A stretch of 64,000 nucleotides of DNA from Aaosphaeria pasadenensis (lineage: Eukaryota > Ascomycota > Dothideomycetes > Pleosporales): assembly GCA_022813625.1 (NCBI GenBank), contig JAKLMB010000020.1, forward strand, positions 678,750 to 742,749, written 5' to 3'. Of this stretch, positions 24,371 through 37,144 are shown piece by piece; position 1 is the stretch's first letter; every line of letters begins with the position of its first letter. Position numbers and translations under genes: made by a program. A model generated the notes under the pieces. That model was not told where the DNA came from. It was given only the letters and a program-made list of their open reading frames with translations, and did no database searches.

Positions 24371-24420
24371 GCGAATCTGGCTCCTTCCTCAGTTGGATTG
24401 TTTTGGTTGCTTAGCATTCA

Positions 24421-27400
24421 CCTACCATCTTCCTGCCACCTCGTATCATTACAATAAAATCTGATCATCCTCATCCTCATCCTCCTCCGTCTCTCTTCTC
24501 TTCCACTCACCATCTCCGACCCTATCACTGCGTCATCCATGCTCCTCCACCCCCGGTCGTCGTCCAGGCCAGGATTAGTTCGTTCCCAAGGCCTCAACGT
24601 CTCCACGCTTGTCCAGGTCCGTATTTGCACGACCCCTGAGGGATTCTCTCGCCATGGCCAGGCCGTGGCTCTCCCCGTGTTTTCCCTTGCGCTGCCATAA
24701 ATGACCATCCGTTTGCACCATTTCACCCAGCCAATGCCCTCTGGCACTGTTGCGGATGGCGCCGTTGCGATTAACAACATGTCCGATGTCATCTCTGCAC
24801 CGTCCTATGATGATCAATCGCCTGCAATTATCCAGCACCCGCATGCTCTTCTCAGCGACGGTCCGAACCCGTCCGCTTCGCCTACCAACTCATCCCCAGA
24901 TCCAATAATGGAAGAATTACTTTCTAGGGATCGATTGCCTAGGTTGGGTCCGTTGGGAGACGAAAGGCACTGAGGGATTGGTGTCCAACATCCATGGCTT
25001 CGCAGTTCGCACGCATACAATACGGAGTGCAGTATTATCGTATCTACCTAGTATCTATTACTGCACGCGCTGCCCGGCTGCTCCTGTTAACTGGTACGCT
25101 ACGGCCGACTTGCGGCACAAGGCCCCTGCGACCAGGAAGTGCTCGAGGCCACAGCGGCCGCCCGCATGAGACCCGCAACGCGCTCGTTCCATCAGAATCC
25201 ACACGTACCAGGGTAGCTCCAGGTTCTCGTACACAGTACCGCGTCGACAGCATCTGCTGTGTACGTGAGTGACCTATGCCGCCCTCTGGTCTCCTCTTTG
25301 CTCTTCTGCTCTGTTTTGCTCAGATCCTGGAAGTAATGTACCTCTTGTGTGCGCCAGCTAGAAGGGCAACACTTTCAATCCCAGACTGAGTATGTGGGAG
25401 CATCGTAATAGTTCAACCACTTGTCAATTGTCACCCATGTTGGGCCGCCGTCCTCGCACCTCCAAGACGACTCACTCTGGTGGTGAAAGGTTATCTCTGC
25501 TGAATTGACTCCGGCGACCACGGCGACCACGGCGAGGGCAAGATGAGCCAAAGCACGCCCAAGCACACGAAAAACACAAAAATCCCTCGTTGGGGCAAAG
25601 ATCGACTCCACCCCCCACTGTCTAAACTGTTCCTGCGTTTTCGGCTGCCCAGTTTGAGACATCCCCCCGAACGGAACTTCGCATGCTTTCCCCCGCCCGC
25701 ATCCCCCAACCAACGCCTTGCTAAGTGGATTCATCCAGCCACTCTTCTCCCATTGGCCAAATTGATCCATATGCTGGAGGAAAAAACAAAAGATTCCGTT
25801 CTGATATCAGCATCTCGTGCTGATATGCTTCAAGTGCACATCTTCCCGCACTACGCGTGGGGCACAGCAAGTTGAATCATGCCATAGCACACAAGGAAAC
25901 TTCGGTTCCAGCGATAACCCTCGCGTGTCTAATCCGCCGTATGGCGAAAGATCGCTGTCGCTTCTTTCTTGCAGGAAGGACGATCTGTTACTCCAACGTG
26001 CTCCAAGAGCTGGAGTACTGGTCGCTGGGTTGCTCATATCGTAGGGATGGTACCACCCAGACCCACCGCCTCCCCCTCATTCTGTACCGTACCTGTCTGG
26101 GGGTGGTTAAAGATTCGAACTGCTACTGGGTGTGTTGGCTCTCTCGCACGGAAACACCAATTACTACGACCTTCAGTAAAGCGTCAAATTAGCCGTATAA
26201 CCTACTCCGTACTTGTCTTCTGATGCTGTTACCCTCATTGATAAATCTGTTTTGTCAACCAGTTGGGACGCAATACCTCTTTCTATAATGGTTGGGGTGA
26301 TCTGGGGGATACAAACAACAAATCCAATGCCGCTTACCTGCATCAATAAAAACGCCCATACGCAAGCCAATATAGGAACAAGTAGACTACAGAAGGCCAC
26401 TGGACGGATTATCGTGCCCACATCCAGCCGTACCCACTTTGCAAACAAGAAGCAGATCCCACAAAAACCTCTCGTCACATCCTGCCTCTGCACGTCTTTC
26501 CGAATCGCATGCCCAAGTCACGAAAGCGCCTAGCGTTAAAATACTTGAGAAAAATGATATTCAGGCTAGCCTCTCTGCACGACGAACCCTGATACAAAGT
26601 TCACATACGGAGTCCTTGGATTCATCAGGGTCGGAAAAGATCAACCTTCAAGTGACTACATTATTGGGTCCGCTGAGATGAGATTTTACCCTGACTAGCT
26701 TTTGCTACGAATATCTTCAGGCCTGGGAAATGCGTGTCCCGCTATGTCGTGCAACGCCGGGTAGCTGCACGACGCAGGTGTTGCAATGTGCATACTGCAG
26801 TCCTCCGATCCCTGGCTAGCGAGCTGTTCCTATTAATCTGGTCCTCAACCGCATCCTCGTCGAGTTTAAGATTTCACGCGATATCATTCGACTAAATAAA
26901 CAACCATTCAGATTGAGTCCTCGGTTTTCTCTTCTTCTGTCTCCTGTTTCGGCAGATTGAGATAGTTCCAATGGATTTTTACGACCCAGCTTCACGTGAC
27001 TCCTACTCAGACAAATGAATGTACTTGCAGGCCGTACGCTAGCCTACATCCACAACTCGAGCCGCGTGCGGCCCTTACCTAGAGTACCACAGATACGCAA
27101 CCAACTTCATTCATCTCTGAACACTCATCGCTAACTTAAACTTCAATAAGGCTTCCAGACTCTTTTCCTGGGCGGGCCAAGGACACAAGACAATTGTTCT
27201 TTGCCTTGAGTACGGCGTACCATAAAAGCAATGCACATAAAAACAACAACTCGATACTTTGGATTCCAACGCCAATGTGGAACTAGTAGCTCCACAATAC
27301 TGAGTACTATGCATAGATCAATCAATACAGGACAAAAGAACTCGCTCGTACATACTCCGTAGAGAGAGATTGCTCATCAACTAGAAGAATTGAACGCCAC

Positions 27401-30400
27401 CCCATCACACCACCGCTTACTTCCTCGTACGCGGCAGCTGGGAGCAACTTCCCTACGGTGCTGTGGGAGGCCACTAGCTTCGATGCAGCTGTACGGCGTT
27501 CCTCAACGACCCGTCGGCTTGGTTTAGTTTCCAGCGAGGCGCAAAAGGTCCGAGACTTACGATGTGCTCTCAGGATGCACCAGCATGAGAAAAATTTGCA
27601 TCTGCGCGAGATTCTGGTCTTTCAGGCCGCTTGCCCAAGCTCAATGCCATACAACATAGCAGTCGTTTCTTTGGCGGAAGACATCACGCCGTCATGCTTC
27701 GATTGACAAGGTGGCTTCAGAACCGAAATCTGAGTAGAAAGCCATCAGGACGAGCAGTTTCTGCACCGCTCTGCACCGTTCCCACGCTTTCTTAGTTCCC
27801 ACTTACCCGGGAACAACCGCGCGGCGCTCGGCGGTATAGTGGACCTAGCTTCGAACACATAAAACACGCCGTCGCTGAAGTCCATCAAGATCTAAATGAG
27901 CCAGTTTGTTGGTGTGCCTTCCACGCGTTCCTATTTCCATCTTCGTCATGTCGGCACTTATGAGCACCTTTTTCAACCCAATCAGAGCCACCATCGACTC
28001 AGAGTCTACCTAATCAGGAATCACTAACCCTTTCAGCAAACGGGATCTGCGCAAGGGTACCTAAAGCAACTGCGCTTCCCATTGAAACAACGCTACTGTA
28101 TGCAGAGTGGAGTTCTATCTTGAAATCTTGGAACACTTACGACTAGCATCATATGTAGGTAGATTCGGATGCCATCTTCTCCGCCCCCCTTCGACCGTAG
28201 ACAGTGGACACAATACATCATCATCATAATTAGTCTCGCGGGACATGGCTTCCCTTCCCACACGATCCTTCTTCTCCTGGGAATCGAGAAATACGAGCGC
28301 CTCCACACATACTTCAGAGCTAATGGCATTCAGCGGTGCAAGCCTGGCTCCTGGTGCACCCAACTCTGTGGCAATGGGGCCCACTGCTCTGCACCGGAGC
28401 AAGACTCCGCACAGCCAATATGCTCCTGTATGAACACCACGCAACCCTATCAAATACACAGTACATGTCGATGGCACCCTGGATTCTGGAGCTATATAAA
28501 TCAACAGCGCGCACAACCGCGCATTATGGCTGACCATCGACATTTGAGCCTTCATCCATTCCTTGGGAGATCTGACCCAAAGGCTTCCCGCAAGTGAACC
28601 GGGGATGATAATCAACGTCTCAATTTCTTTCGTATCGTTGATTCGACTTCATTCGCTCGTGCTGTGTCACCAAAAAAATACATACGTATATATCCAGCTT
28701 GGACCTTGTGTGGCGCCGTTGCTCACCAACGCTCAATCGTTTCCTTGCTCTGTAAGCATCAACAACCTAGTGTATCGTATCCTGTTTCCTGTGCGCAACC
28801 AGTCTTTCATTACTCCGGAGATTCTTCCGCAGCTCGACGATCAAGTCCCCTCTGGACTGGTTACCTCTTGGCCGCTTCTTTGCCCACCGTCGAGGTCAGT
28901 AAAAAGTACGAAGCCGCTGAGCAACGTTGGGTATCAATATGTGACGATCCTAATTCCAAATCGTTCTACACCAGCAAGATGGTTCACGCTGGGGTCCTCG
29001 ACTCGGAGTCGTCCCACCAGCGCATGAATCATGCCCCGCTGTCAGTTTTGCCATCGTCCTTCGCTGACTCGAAAGAGAGAGCGCGAATTGACGAGGCGAG
29101 CGCTTCGAATAAAACTCCTTCCCCAACGAGTCGGAAACTGTCCCAGAACGGCACTCCCTAATCCTAAAAGATCCCAGCACCTCCGTATAACCCCCACAAC
29201 GTCCCGATGTCAAGGTTGGGTCGCCGTATTGTACTTGACAGAAAACGATGCCTCGGCCGTAATTGACCTTGTTCCACAATTGCTCAGCGACTCGTATGAG
29301 CATTAAAGGATTGCTCGACGTGCATACATTTCTCAACCATCGTTGATGGGCTGGTTGTCGCCTTACAACTCAGGCATTACTGCTCGACGCTGATGATGTG
29401 TCGCCCTACGCAAGACCTGTAGGGGCTTCTGAAATCCTTGCTTCGCCTCTAGATTTGGACATGGAGCTCATCGCATCCGTTGCTAAAGGCCGCTGGTTCC
29501 ATGCGCGTGATGCGTTCTTGACTCAAGAAGGCCCTTGACACTTCATCATTCTTGGGCTAACTACGAGTGACTCTGACAGATCTTCAGTGCATATTTCTCC
29601 TAACGGCAGTAACGTTTCGCCTGCGTGTTGAACTTCTGGCCCTCGAGGTCTCGGTACGGACGCTATCGCGATGGAGCAATTTCCTCAAAGTTCAATACCA
29701 TGGTTGAGCTCGTAACACTGAATGCCGGCTGGATATTCATTCGAACTGGTGTCTGTCAACCCACGTATGCTGTAGATTCTCGGGAAACACGTGCGCTGAG
29801 TTAATTCATCGGAAGGGAGAGACATTCGGTAACATAACGTTGGATTGGGAACTGGGGATGGGTAGCCATGCTATTCCCCACCAGGGTATCCTTTCTCACC
29901 ACGAAACGATGTGAACCCAAAACGGCTCGTTATCCATTGCTTATCGATTTGGAATTTCCGATTCCTCACCTGTCTGCCTAATCTGTCTGCCAAACATGCC
30001 GATCAATCGCACCCTAAGCCTTGAGCGAATACTTTCCGTGACCCTGAGAACCAGAAAAGGTAATGCCCAGAGCAGTCTTGCAGCACGCAATCCACATGGA
30101 ATGAACTGGCCCAATGTCGCCGACCTCCATTTCTCCAGTAGAGGGAAACCATTCATATGTGCCATGTTGCAACATGCGCGCCAAGTCAAGCCCTATCTGT
30201 AGCTCTCGGTGGCCCAAGTTGGAGGAATACCATACCATATGTGTTCTCACAATAACCCAGTTTGGTCACGGTATCTACAAAGATTTCGGGATCTTCTACT
30301 AAACGATCACATGGTACACTTGCTTGCATGATATTTATTGAAAGATCAACGTCCAAACCATGCGTTATGGTGAACGATAACCTTTACCTGGGTGACGGGT

Positions 30401-33400
30401 CTCGGACTACTGGCCACACCAGCACTCTCTGGCAACGCACTATGTAAAGATTTACGGTGAATCGGTAGCGTTCTCTTCTCACCAGGATTCGAATGAGGAG
30501 TTTGCATCCCCTTCGAGCGAGGTCAATAACTAACTCCACAATGTAGAGTATCGAATTCTGATCATTTTCATCGTTGCCTGGCATCCAGCTAACCCAACCG
30601 CTTTCACCGCCATCTGTCAACTGACCAACTCCCCACTCCAGAACCCGATACCATCAATGAACACTTCAAGGCGGACTACTGCTCCATTACTCGTCTACCT
30701 GGATTCGAATGCGCGTCGCTCGTCCAAGGCTGCATCGTGATTCAAAAACTTGCAAAGGCTGTTCTCGATCCCCTTACTTTCTTTTCAAGAGATACGAGAA
30801 AAGAGCAAAAGTGAAGCGTAGCGTCAATTAGGCCATTCGGGTCGTATCCGAACCTGTATTTGTTTTACATGACATGCCTCAGCGACTCACGGCTCACGGC
30901 TCAATGGTCATAGTTGTATCTTGACTCGAGAATGAGGGCCTGAATAATCGGTTTGTCAGTACTGTTTCCACAAGGTCATGTGGCACAATGACGAGGGGAA
31001 ATGGTCGGGATCCCTTCATGCTCCAATGTCATACGAAGCGAAGGAATGACAATGTGCAATTGCGTTCTCTACAGCACGAACAACTACATCGAAAATGTAC
31101 CCTAACTCCCATCTTGGCCGAGGAGTTCCGTCGCATGTGGATGAGTTTCAATCCTTTCCAAATAGCTAATGACGACAGTCCGATAGTCGGCATCCCATCT
31201 GCGTCCCTTGAAAAATCCAGCTTCACCATTAGTGCCTTCTTCACATGCGTTTTGGCCATTGTTGTCATTGTTGAATTTCCTTCTTCTTCGCGTCGCGAGA
31301 ACCGCGTGTTGTAAAGGTTTCGGAAGCGGCATGGACATTGCTGTACCTGCATGCATGCGTGCTGTGCTAATGCAACTACAGGGCTACACGACACGGAGGG
31401 GAACCAGAGTGCTGGAAGAGCTGACTACATACATGCCACGGGTGACGGGACTCGAAATTGCAATGCATGAAGAAAACCCAAGGCACCGAGGACGATGAGG
31501 GGAACGTGGAGTAACATCTGTTTCGTAGTTTTTTTTTTCTTTTTGGTGTTGTTCTAACAACTACACCCAAAGTTTCATCCTCCCTGGCCGTCCGTCCCTA
31601 TGCAAGCCCACGACGTGCGCCACGCACATTCATGTGATGAGCGATGGAAATGGCACTTTGGTAAGGGAAAGCAGTCTCCTACGTCCGATCATCCCTCCTC
31701 ATTACCACTATTTACTTCGGCTTCAGCAAGCCATAAGACGTGCATGTCGAGATGGCTCCGATTCGCGGAAAATCTTACATCACACCCGAACATCAGCAGC
31801 AGGAGCACCACCATCATGCACGACGCCCAACAGTGGAAGGCACACAAAAAGAAGATTGCCAGCATTTATTGACTCCATTGCAGAGCGTGTATTTCAAAAT
31901 GGAGAGATTTGTTCTTGTAGGTGTTGTATTGAATCATTATATTGTAGTGAAACCATTGCGCCAAAATGGGAAAATCCTCTAACATCTTCGTTCAAAGAGA
32001 GTAATAGAAATTGGAGGATAATCAATAGAATCAACAATATCGTACCCACTCACACGAGCAATCAAAAAGCCCATCATTGCATCAATTGCTTACAATAAAT
32101 AAACATTAGAACCGAAATCAGAACCTCTTCGTCCCGCACATCCACTAAAAACACCACATTGCTCAGTCGGACGCAATAACTACCCAATATTAGAAACAAC
32201 TCGCCAGCCCGCATGCCCACTCTGCAAGCCACTCACTCACCACCAAAGCCATCACTCGTCAACAACCCATCAAAAAGGGTGTTAGATACATGCCATGCCA
32301 TGCCATATCCCCCCATCCCGTCCCTCCCACGCATCGGGACAGCCCTTCCGCAATCGCTGCAGCCTCACCGTCTCACCAGTGAATCATGCGGCAATCCCCC
32401 ATCCCTCCCCCCCGGCCCCATCCTCCCATTCCCACCAACGAAACACTCCCATTCCGCTCTCTCCCTCCTCTCCCCGTCCTCGAGAAGAGAATTAAACTTT
32501 GCAAGAACCGAGTCGAGTAATCTCCGATCCCGTGTCTATGACATATGTTGCTCTTTTTTACTCAATGGAGTAGGAGTTGTGGGAGTTGTATGCCGGAAGT
32601 GAGGGCTGGTGTCGATTGCTGATATGAGGGCCCTGGTCTTGTATTGCAGGCTTTCGACTGGGATTGGGACTGCGGGCTTGATTCTTTGAGGTTGGGGGGT
32701 TGGTGAGGTGTGGATTGTGTGTGTATGTGTGTGAGAGGGGGTGGGTGGCTTATGGTGCTCGTTGTAGTTGATTGGAATGGCAGGTTTGTTCTTTTCTTTG
32801 AGATGCGTGTGTGTATGTGGTTCATGCAGGTACGCGTGCGGTTGTGACTTTCCATTGGGGAGTTCCCCTCTACTCCGTGCTTTCTTCTACTTTCCCTCTA
32901 TTTGCGTGTAATGCATGAGTGTCCGGGTTTGGTTAATGGTGATAGTTGGGCTTTTGCATCACTGGACTGGATGGCACCATTATGATTGAGTGACGCCTCA
33001 ATGACTGGGATTGATCGAGTCTGAGGACTGATGAGGTGTGAGATATGTTAGTTTGGTGGAGAGATATTGGCTTGCCGGATCACTATGTTCTATGGGTTCG
33101 TGGGATGTCTTCGAAGTCATGCCCGGCGGTGTTTGGGGATTTGATATATCGGCTTCGGGATCACTGGGTCTGATGCTGATTATTTGAGACTGCTGGCGGG
33201 GCAGTTTGAGTGATATGCTATTTGGGATGATTTACGTCTACGACGTTGATTTTTAAATAGGTTTTATATGTTCATATAATGTCAATAAATGAGTATATTA
33301 TATTCTGTATCAAGGCAAACTTTCAGGCTCGAATTTGTTGCACACGACCTTCTCTCATAGCCTGTAGGTTTATGTATACCATACACAGCATCCATTTCTA

Positions 33401-34161
33401 TCGGTATCGATATATTGCCCATAACTGTTTAAGTCTTCGAAGCCATAGAGAACCGGAAGTTTTGACCGCGCTCTGATTTTAAGGCGTCGTCGGTACGTCC
33501 AATGAGATAACCGGAAGATCGAAACAATTATCGTCGACTTCCTATATCTGATCCATTCCATCGGCAGCACCAATATTCGACTCCCACCCTACACGTCCAA
33601 TGTATCGTATTGGACCCGTGGCACCCACCAAGGACCTTCCCTGTTCGGACGACTTTTTATCGTCTCGAACGCACGTGGTCATGTTGGGCGAATGCTTTGC
33701 TGCGTTACTGGTATCCGTCGCCCGGCGCCACTGTTGCACAGCGTTTGAAGCATTTTCTCGCGCCACGCGTCCCCGCCTCGACACAACAGATGTGATAGCC
33801 ATGACATGCCCGACGGAAAGGACGTTCCCTGAGAGGCTCACGGCTGACGTGCTTCTTTCGGAAGAGTGCACGAAGGGTGCACGCGTCGGACGGTTGTGCC
33901 GGCCTCGGTCAGCGTGATGTGACAGTAGGGTGCAGCACGTATGTGCCGAAATTGTGACAGCAACACGTCAACGTCTCGCCGCCGTGGGGTATTCCCAGAG
34001 TGACCGAATCATTGAAATGGATGGATTCGAATTTGTCAATCCTGCGAATACCAACATCCATCTCTGGGTAGCCTTGAAGTGGGCGACCAGAAAAGGTAGG
34101 CATTCACTCTTCATACCCAAGTAGTATGGACGGGGTATTTGGAATAGAGATGCGTAACGCA
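24421..34161. other. Large gene-poor block without recognisable genes
   Basis: Nearly 10 kb in which I can assign no gene on either strand. The longest open frames are about 90-166 codons, overlap on both strands and carry no family motif. There is no obvious transposase, reverse transcriptase or terminal repeat. The base composition is not the extreme AT-richness expected of heavily RIP-mutated repeats. Dispersed TACGGAGTA-like words occur at the left (24.3-27.4 kb). A C-rich stretch at about 32390-32440 could form a G-quadruplex on the minus strand, and a GT-rich run lies at about 32700-32760. Possible contents are long non-coding transcripts, an old decayed element, or genes with small exons that I cannot see. 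Confidence 0.5.
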
Positions 34162-35053
34162 TCATTGCATTTCCATTTCGTCGTCTTCGTCGTCGTCTGC
34201 TGTTCCTGGGTATCCCCCCTCTCCCTCCTCGCGCTCTCTGTCTCTTCTCTGCTGTTCTCGCGATGCGGAGATCTTCCTGTTCATTTGTTAGCAATCATGC
34301 GTGTCGCCAGTATAGCGCCCGAAGCATTTGCACAATGCGGTTCCAACCTACCTCAGTCCATCGATTACACCAGTGATGAATGATCTTCCCTCGGCAATCT
34401 CCATTCCTCCAGCACCAGTCAAGCTAATCGAGCCAGCTGCCACTAGCTGGTCTGTACCTCTCCGAACTTTAGACAAACGGACCTCCCTGAGATCCCGTAG
34501 ATATCTCCGCACACTTTCGGGGTCTTCAAAGTCATCTTCCGCGGCCTCCAGCAGCATCTCTCCCAATTCCAACCAGTGATATGGCAACGCATCCGGGGCG
34601 GCATCGGCGGTCGAGCTCGGGAGGAAAGGCGGAGAGAATATCGTAGTGGCATCTGGTGCGACCGGAGGTAATCGAGGAGGGGGAGAGAATCGTTCATCGT
34701 TTTTTGTCTCGTCGTCAAGGACAGCCTTCAGCGAGTGCGGGTTGAGCCAAGGTGGAGGGATGATGTTGGCGCGCCGTTGACGCTTCAGCAACAGCGCAAG
34801 CCATAGCGGTAGAACAGCTCTGCGGCGTGGATTGAGAGGAGGAATAGAACCCTATCTTTATTAGATCACATTCAATCCATTGCCTCGAACAGCGAATTCA
34901 TCAATGTCTCGTGGTGGGGTTCCGGCGGGGCAGACATACGCCTAGCAAATCTAATCCTTCCAAAGTCTGCCGTGGCATAACGGTCACTTGCTCCATTTCG
35001 CATAGGAATGCTACCTCTGCGGGCGTCAAACCCGGCGGGAGGGGCAACGCCAT
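34162..35053 (-). CDS. PSF2: GINS complex subunit Psf2 (DNA replication)
   Basis: Subunit of the Sld5-Psf1-Psf2-Psf3 GINS tetramer, part of the CMG replicative helicase in the nucleus. Three exons, 35053-34940, 34851-34352 and 34276-34162, give 242 residues in a continuous frame. The N-terminus MALPLPPGLTPAEVAFLCEME and VTVMPRQTLEGLDLLG are standard, as are PLWLALLLKRQRRANIIPPPWL and the helical part YHWLELGEMLLEAAEDDF and RRYLRDLREVRLSKVR. The introns have donors GTATGT and GTAGGT. The last exon encodes the charged tail ending DDEDDEMEMQ. The gene starts 184 bases from the divergent ALG10 start. All family landmarks are present; confidence is high although two of the three exons had to be derived across splice sites. 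Confidence 0.95.
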
Positions 35054-35237
35054 GATTCATACGCGTTGACAGCAATTGTTCGTTCTTGCAGTCGAGGTGT
35101 ATTGTAGAGAGACGCGTTCGGGCGGACTTTAGCCGAGGGCACTTCCTAGGCTACATTGGGACGTTAGCTGTCTGTCCTCACTTCATACCACAATCATTGC
35201 ATTCCGTTCTATCGTGACTTGTTCATTGACAAGGTAG
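35054..35237. promoter_or_regulatory. Divergent promoter shared by PSF2 and ALG10
   Basis: Only 184 bases separate the two start codons, so both core promoters and leaders must fit here. No clear TATA box on either side. The compactness suggests a bidirectional nucleosome-free region. Confidence 0.75.
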
Positions 35238-37144
35238 ATGCCGTCGTTATCTACTGGGTGGGCATTGCCCCTCGCTGTTCTCACCATTGCCAATGTGGCG
35301 GGAACGTGGTTCAAATTGATCTCAGGAGAAGTCCCTGATCCCTACTTGGTACGACTTGTGGTCGCAATATACATTGGAAAAACTCAATGCTAACTTTCCT
35401 TGAAGGACGAGGTATTTCATGTGCCTCAAGCACAGAGATATTGTCGAAATGACTGGTCTTGGGATCCAAAGATCACTACCCCGCCTGGCCTGCAAGTAAT
35501 CCTTAACCATTGATTCGTGGAGAAAGGTACTGACAAGTCGCTAGGTATTTATTGTCATTACTTCTGAAGCCCGTTATAGGGTGTGATACAGATGTACTCA
35601 GACTACTCAATGTGGCGGCTATATGTGCGCTTTGCATTGTAGCATACGACATCCTTCGAACCCTTGGAGCTCCTAGATTGACCCTGAATGCCCGCAATAG
35701 CTCGCCTCAAAAGCAAGTGGATAGGCCATTTGAAACCGATGTGAAGTATGATTGTTCTCATACAGCTCTCAACATCTGCCTTTTTCCGCCATTGTTCTTT
35801 TTCTCTGGCCTTTACTATACTGATGTCATATCGACGCTCCTGGTTCTCATCAACTATCGAGTCTTTTTAGCTGGTGGTGCGGGCAATTTCACTGCACTCA
35901 AGAGTGTGTCCACAATACTATTGGGGATATTTGCACTCTTTTTTCGACAGACCAACATCTTCTGGGTGGGAGTTTTTCCAGCTGGTTTGGCGGTGGTTGA
36001 GTCCCTCAAGCGGCAGGACGCGCCTGCTCCTGCGACAGACCGTACTTTCGCAGAGATTATTGGCGATAGCTGGTCAAGAGGAACGGTGTATGACGTTCCC
36101 GTCCACGATGCCGACCTACAAGGTATAACGACCTCGACCGTTGGGTTGTGTTCGCTTACAGATTTTTGAAGATTATGCGATAGTCATTGCTTCGGTGGCC
36201 CTGGTTGCACTAAGGTCACCCATCATTGTCATCAAATCCGTAATGACTTACGTTGTGCTCCTTTTCTTGTTTGCTGGATTTGTGGCCTGGAATGGGGGAG
36301 TAGTCCTTGGTGAGAAACACTCAACCCCAAGCACGAACTCTTTACTGATGCATACTATCCAGGGGACAAATCAAACCATGTGGCTACAATTCATCTGCCA
36401 CAGATGCTTTACCTTTGGCCGTACATTGGCTTCTTTTCGCTCCCTCTTCTTGTCGCGCCTCTTGTCGCACCTATTGTACGACGATTGCCTGGCGGTCTCC
36501 TGAAAACATTCCCGCTGGACAGCCTGATAGGGCCTACTCGGATTTCTTTGCCAGGAATAGCTGGTGCCGTCCTGTTCTCTATCTTTGGGTTGCTCGCGGT
36601 TCACTACAATACGATTGTCCATCCCTTTACGTTGGCTGATAACAGACATTACGTTTTCTATGTGTTCCGCATTCTGCGCCGACATCCAGCGATAAAGTAT
36701 CTCGCCGTGCCAGTCTACTATACTGGCGGATATCTGGTCATCTCGGTACTTGGAGCAAGGTCCTCCAAACAAAGTAGCAGGCGAGCTGAAAAAGGTCATC
36801 AGCCAACCAGCGCAGAGAGCATTCGGAAGCCCTGCCAAGCCAGCTTCGTCATTGTATGGTTGGCAACAACTGCGCTGTCAGTTGTTTCAGCTCCTCTGGT
36901 CGAGCCTCGCTATTTCATAATCCCTTGGATGATGTGGCGATTACATGTGCCAGCGAAGTTAGCCTCACTCTCAGATGCAGATGCTCGATCGAAGCAAAGA
37001 GCTTCGTCTGCGTCGCTAGATCTGCGGCTTACGCTAGAAACAAGCTGGCATCTCGCAATCAATACCGCTGTCGGATATCTTTTCTTATATCGTGGGTTTT
37101 CGTGGGACAATGAGCCTGGGCGCATTCAGAGGTTCCTTTTCTAG
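35238..37144 (+). CDS. ALG10: Dol-P-Glc:Glc2Man9GlcNAc2-PP-Dol alpha-1,2-glucosyltransferase
   Basis: Adds the last (third) glucose to the dolichol-linked N-glycan precursor in the ER lumen; multi-spanning membrane enzyme. Five exons: 35238-35348, 35406-35491, 35545-36122, 36172-36309, 36363-37144; 564 residues, normal for the family. Hallmarks are the luminal loop VPDPYLDEVFHVPQAQRYC, WDPKITTPPGLYLLSLLL, the HTALNICLFPPLFFFSGLYYTD helix, FRQTNIFWV, GDKSNHVATIHLPQMLY, LADNRHYVFY, and the C-terminal PLVEPRYFIIPW. Intron 2 must use a GC donor (GCAAGT at 35492) to keep frame; the nearby GT at 35496 would give a premature stop. Intron 3 is 49 nt with acceptor GAAG. Every join restores family-typical text, so the model is strong. 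Confidence 0.95.

Larger units (their letters stand above)
21150..24420. other. Gene-poor leader/promoter region upstream of RasGEF
   Basis: About 3.3 kb without a recognisable gene. It contains purine-rich low-complexity DNA on the plus strand, a G-quadruplex motif, a TTGGA microsatellite, several short trinucleotide runs (GGC near 22205-22222) and, from 23.9 kb on, many GGTACCTA-like words. Part of it is probably a long 5' UTR and promoter of the RasGEF gene; long leaders are known for signalling genes. Open frames here are low-complexity Ser/Pro/Leu or Gly/Arg strings. Confidence 0.5.

Noticed and set aside
28115..29161. Overlapping open frames of 120-166 codons on both strands
   Set aside because: No recognisable protein family, frames overlap each other, and no consistent splice structure.
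24421..34161. Hidden transposon or secondary-metabolite gene remnants
   Set aside because: I saw no reverse transcriptase, transposase, ketosynthase or adenylation motifs in any frame by eye; a translated database search would be needed to exclude weak relics.
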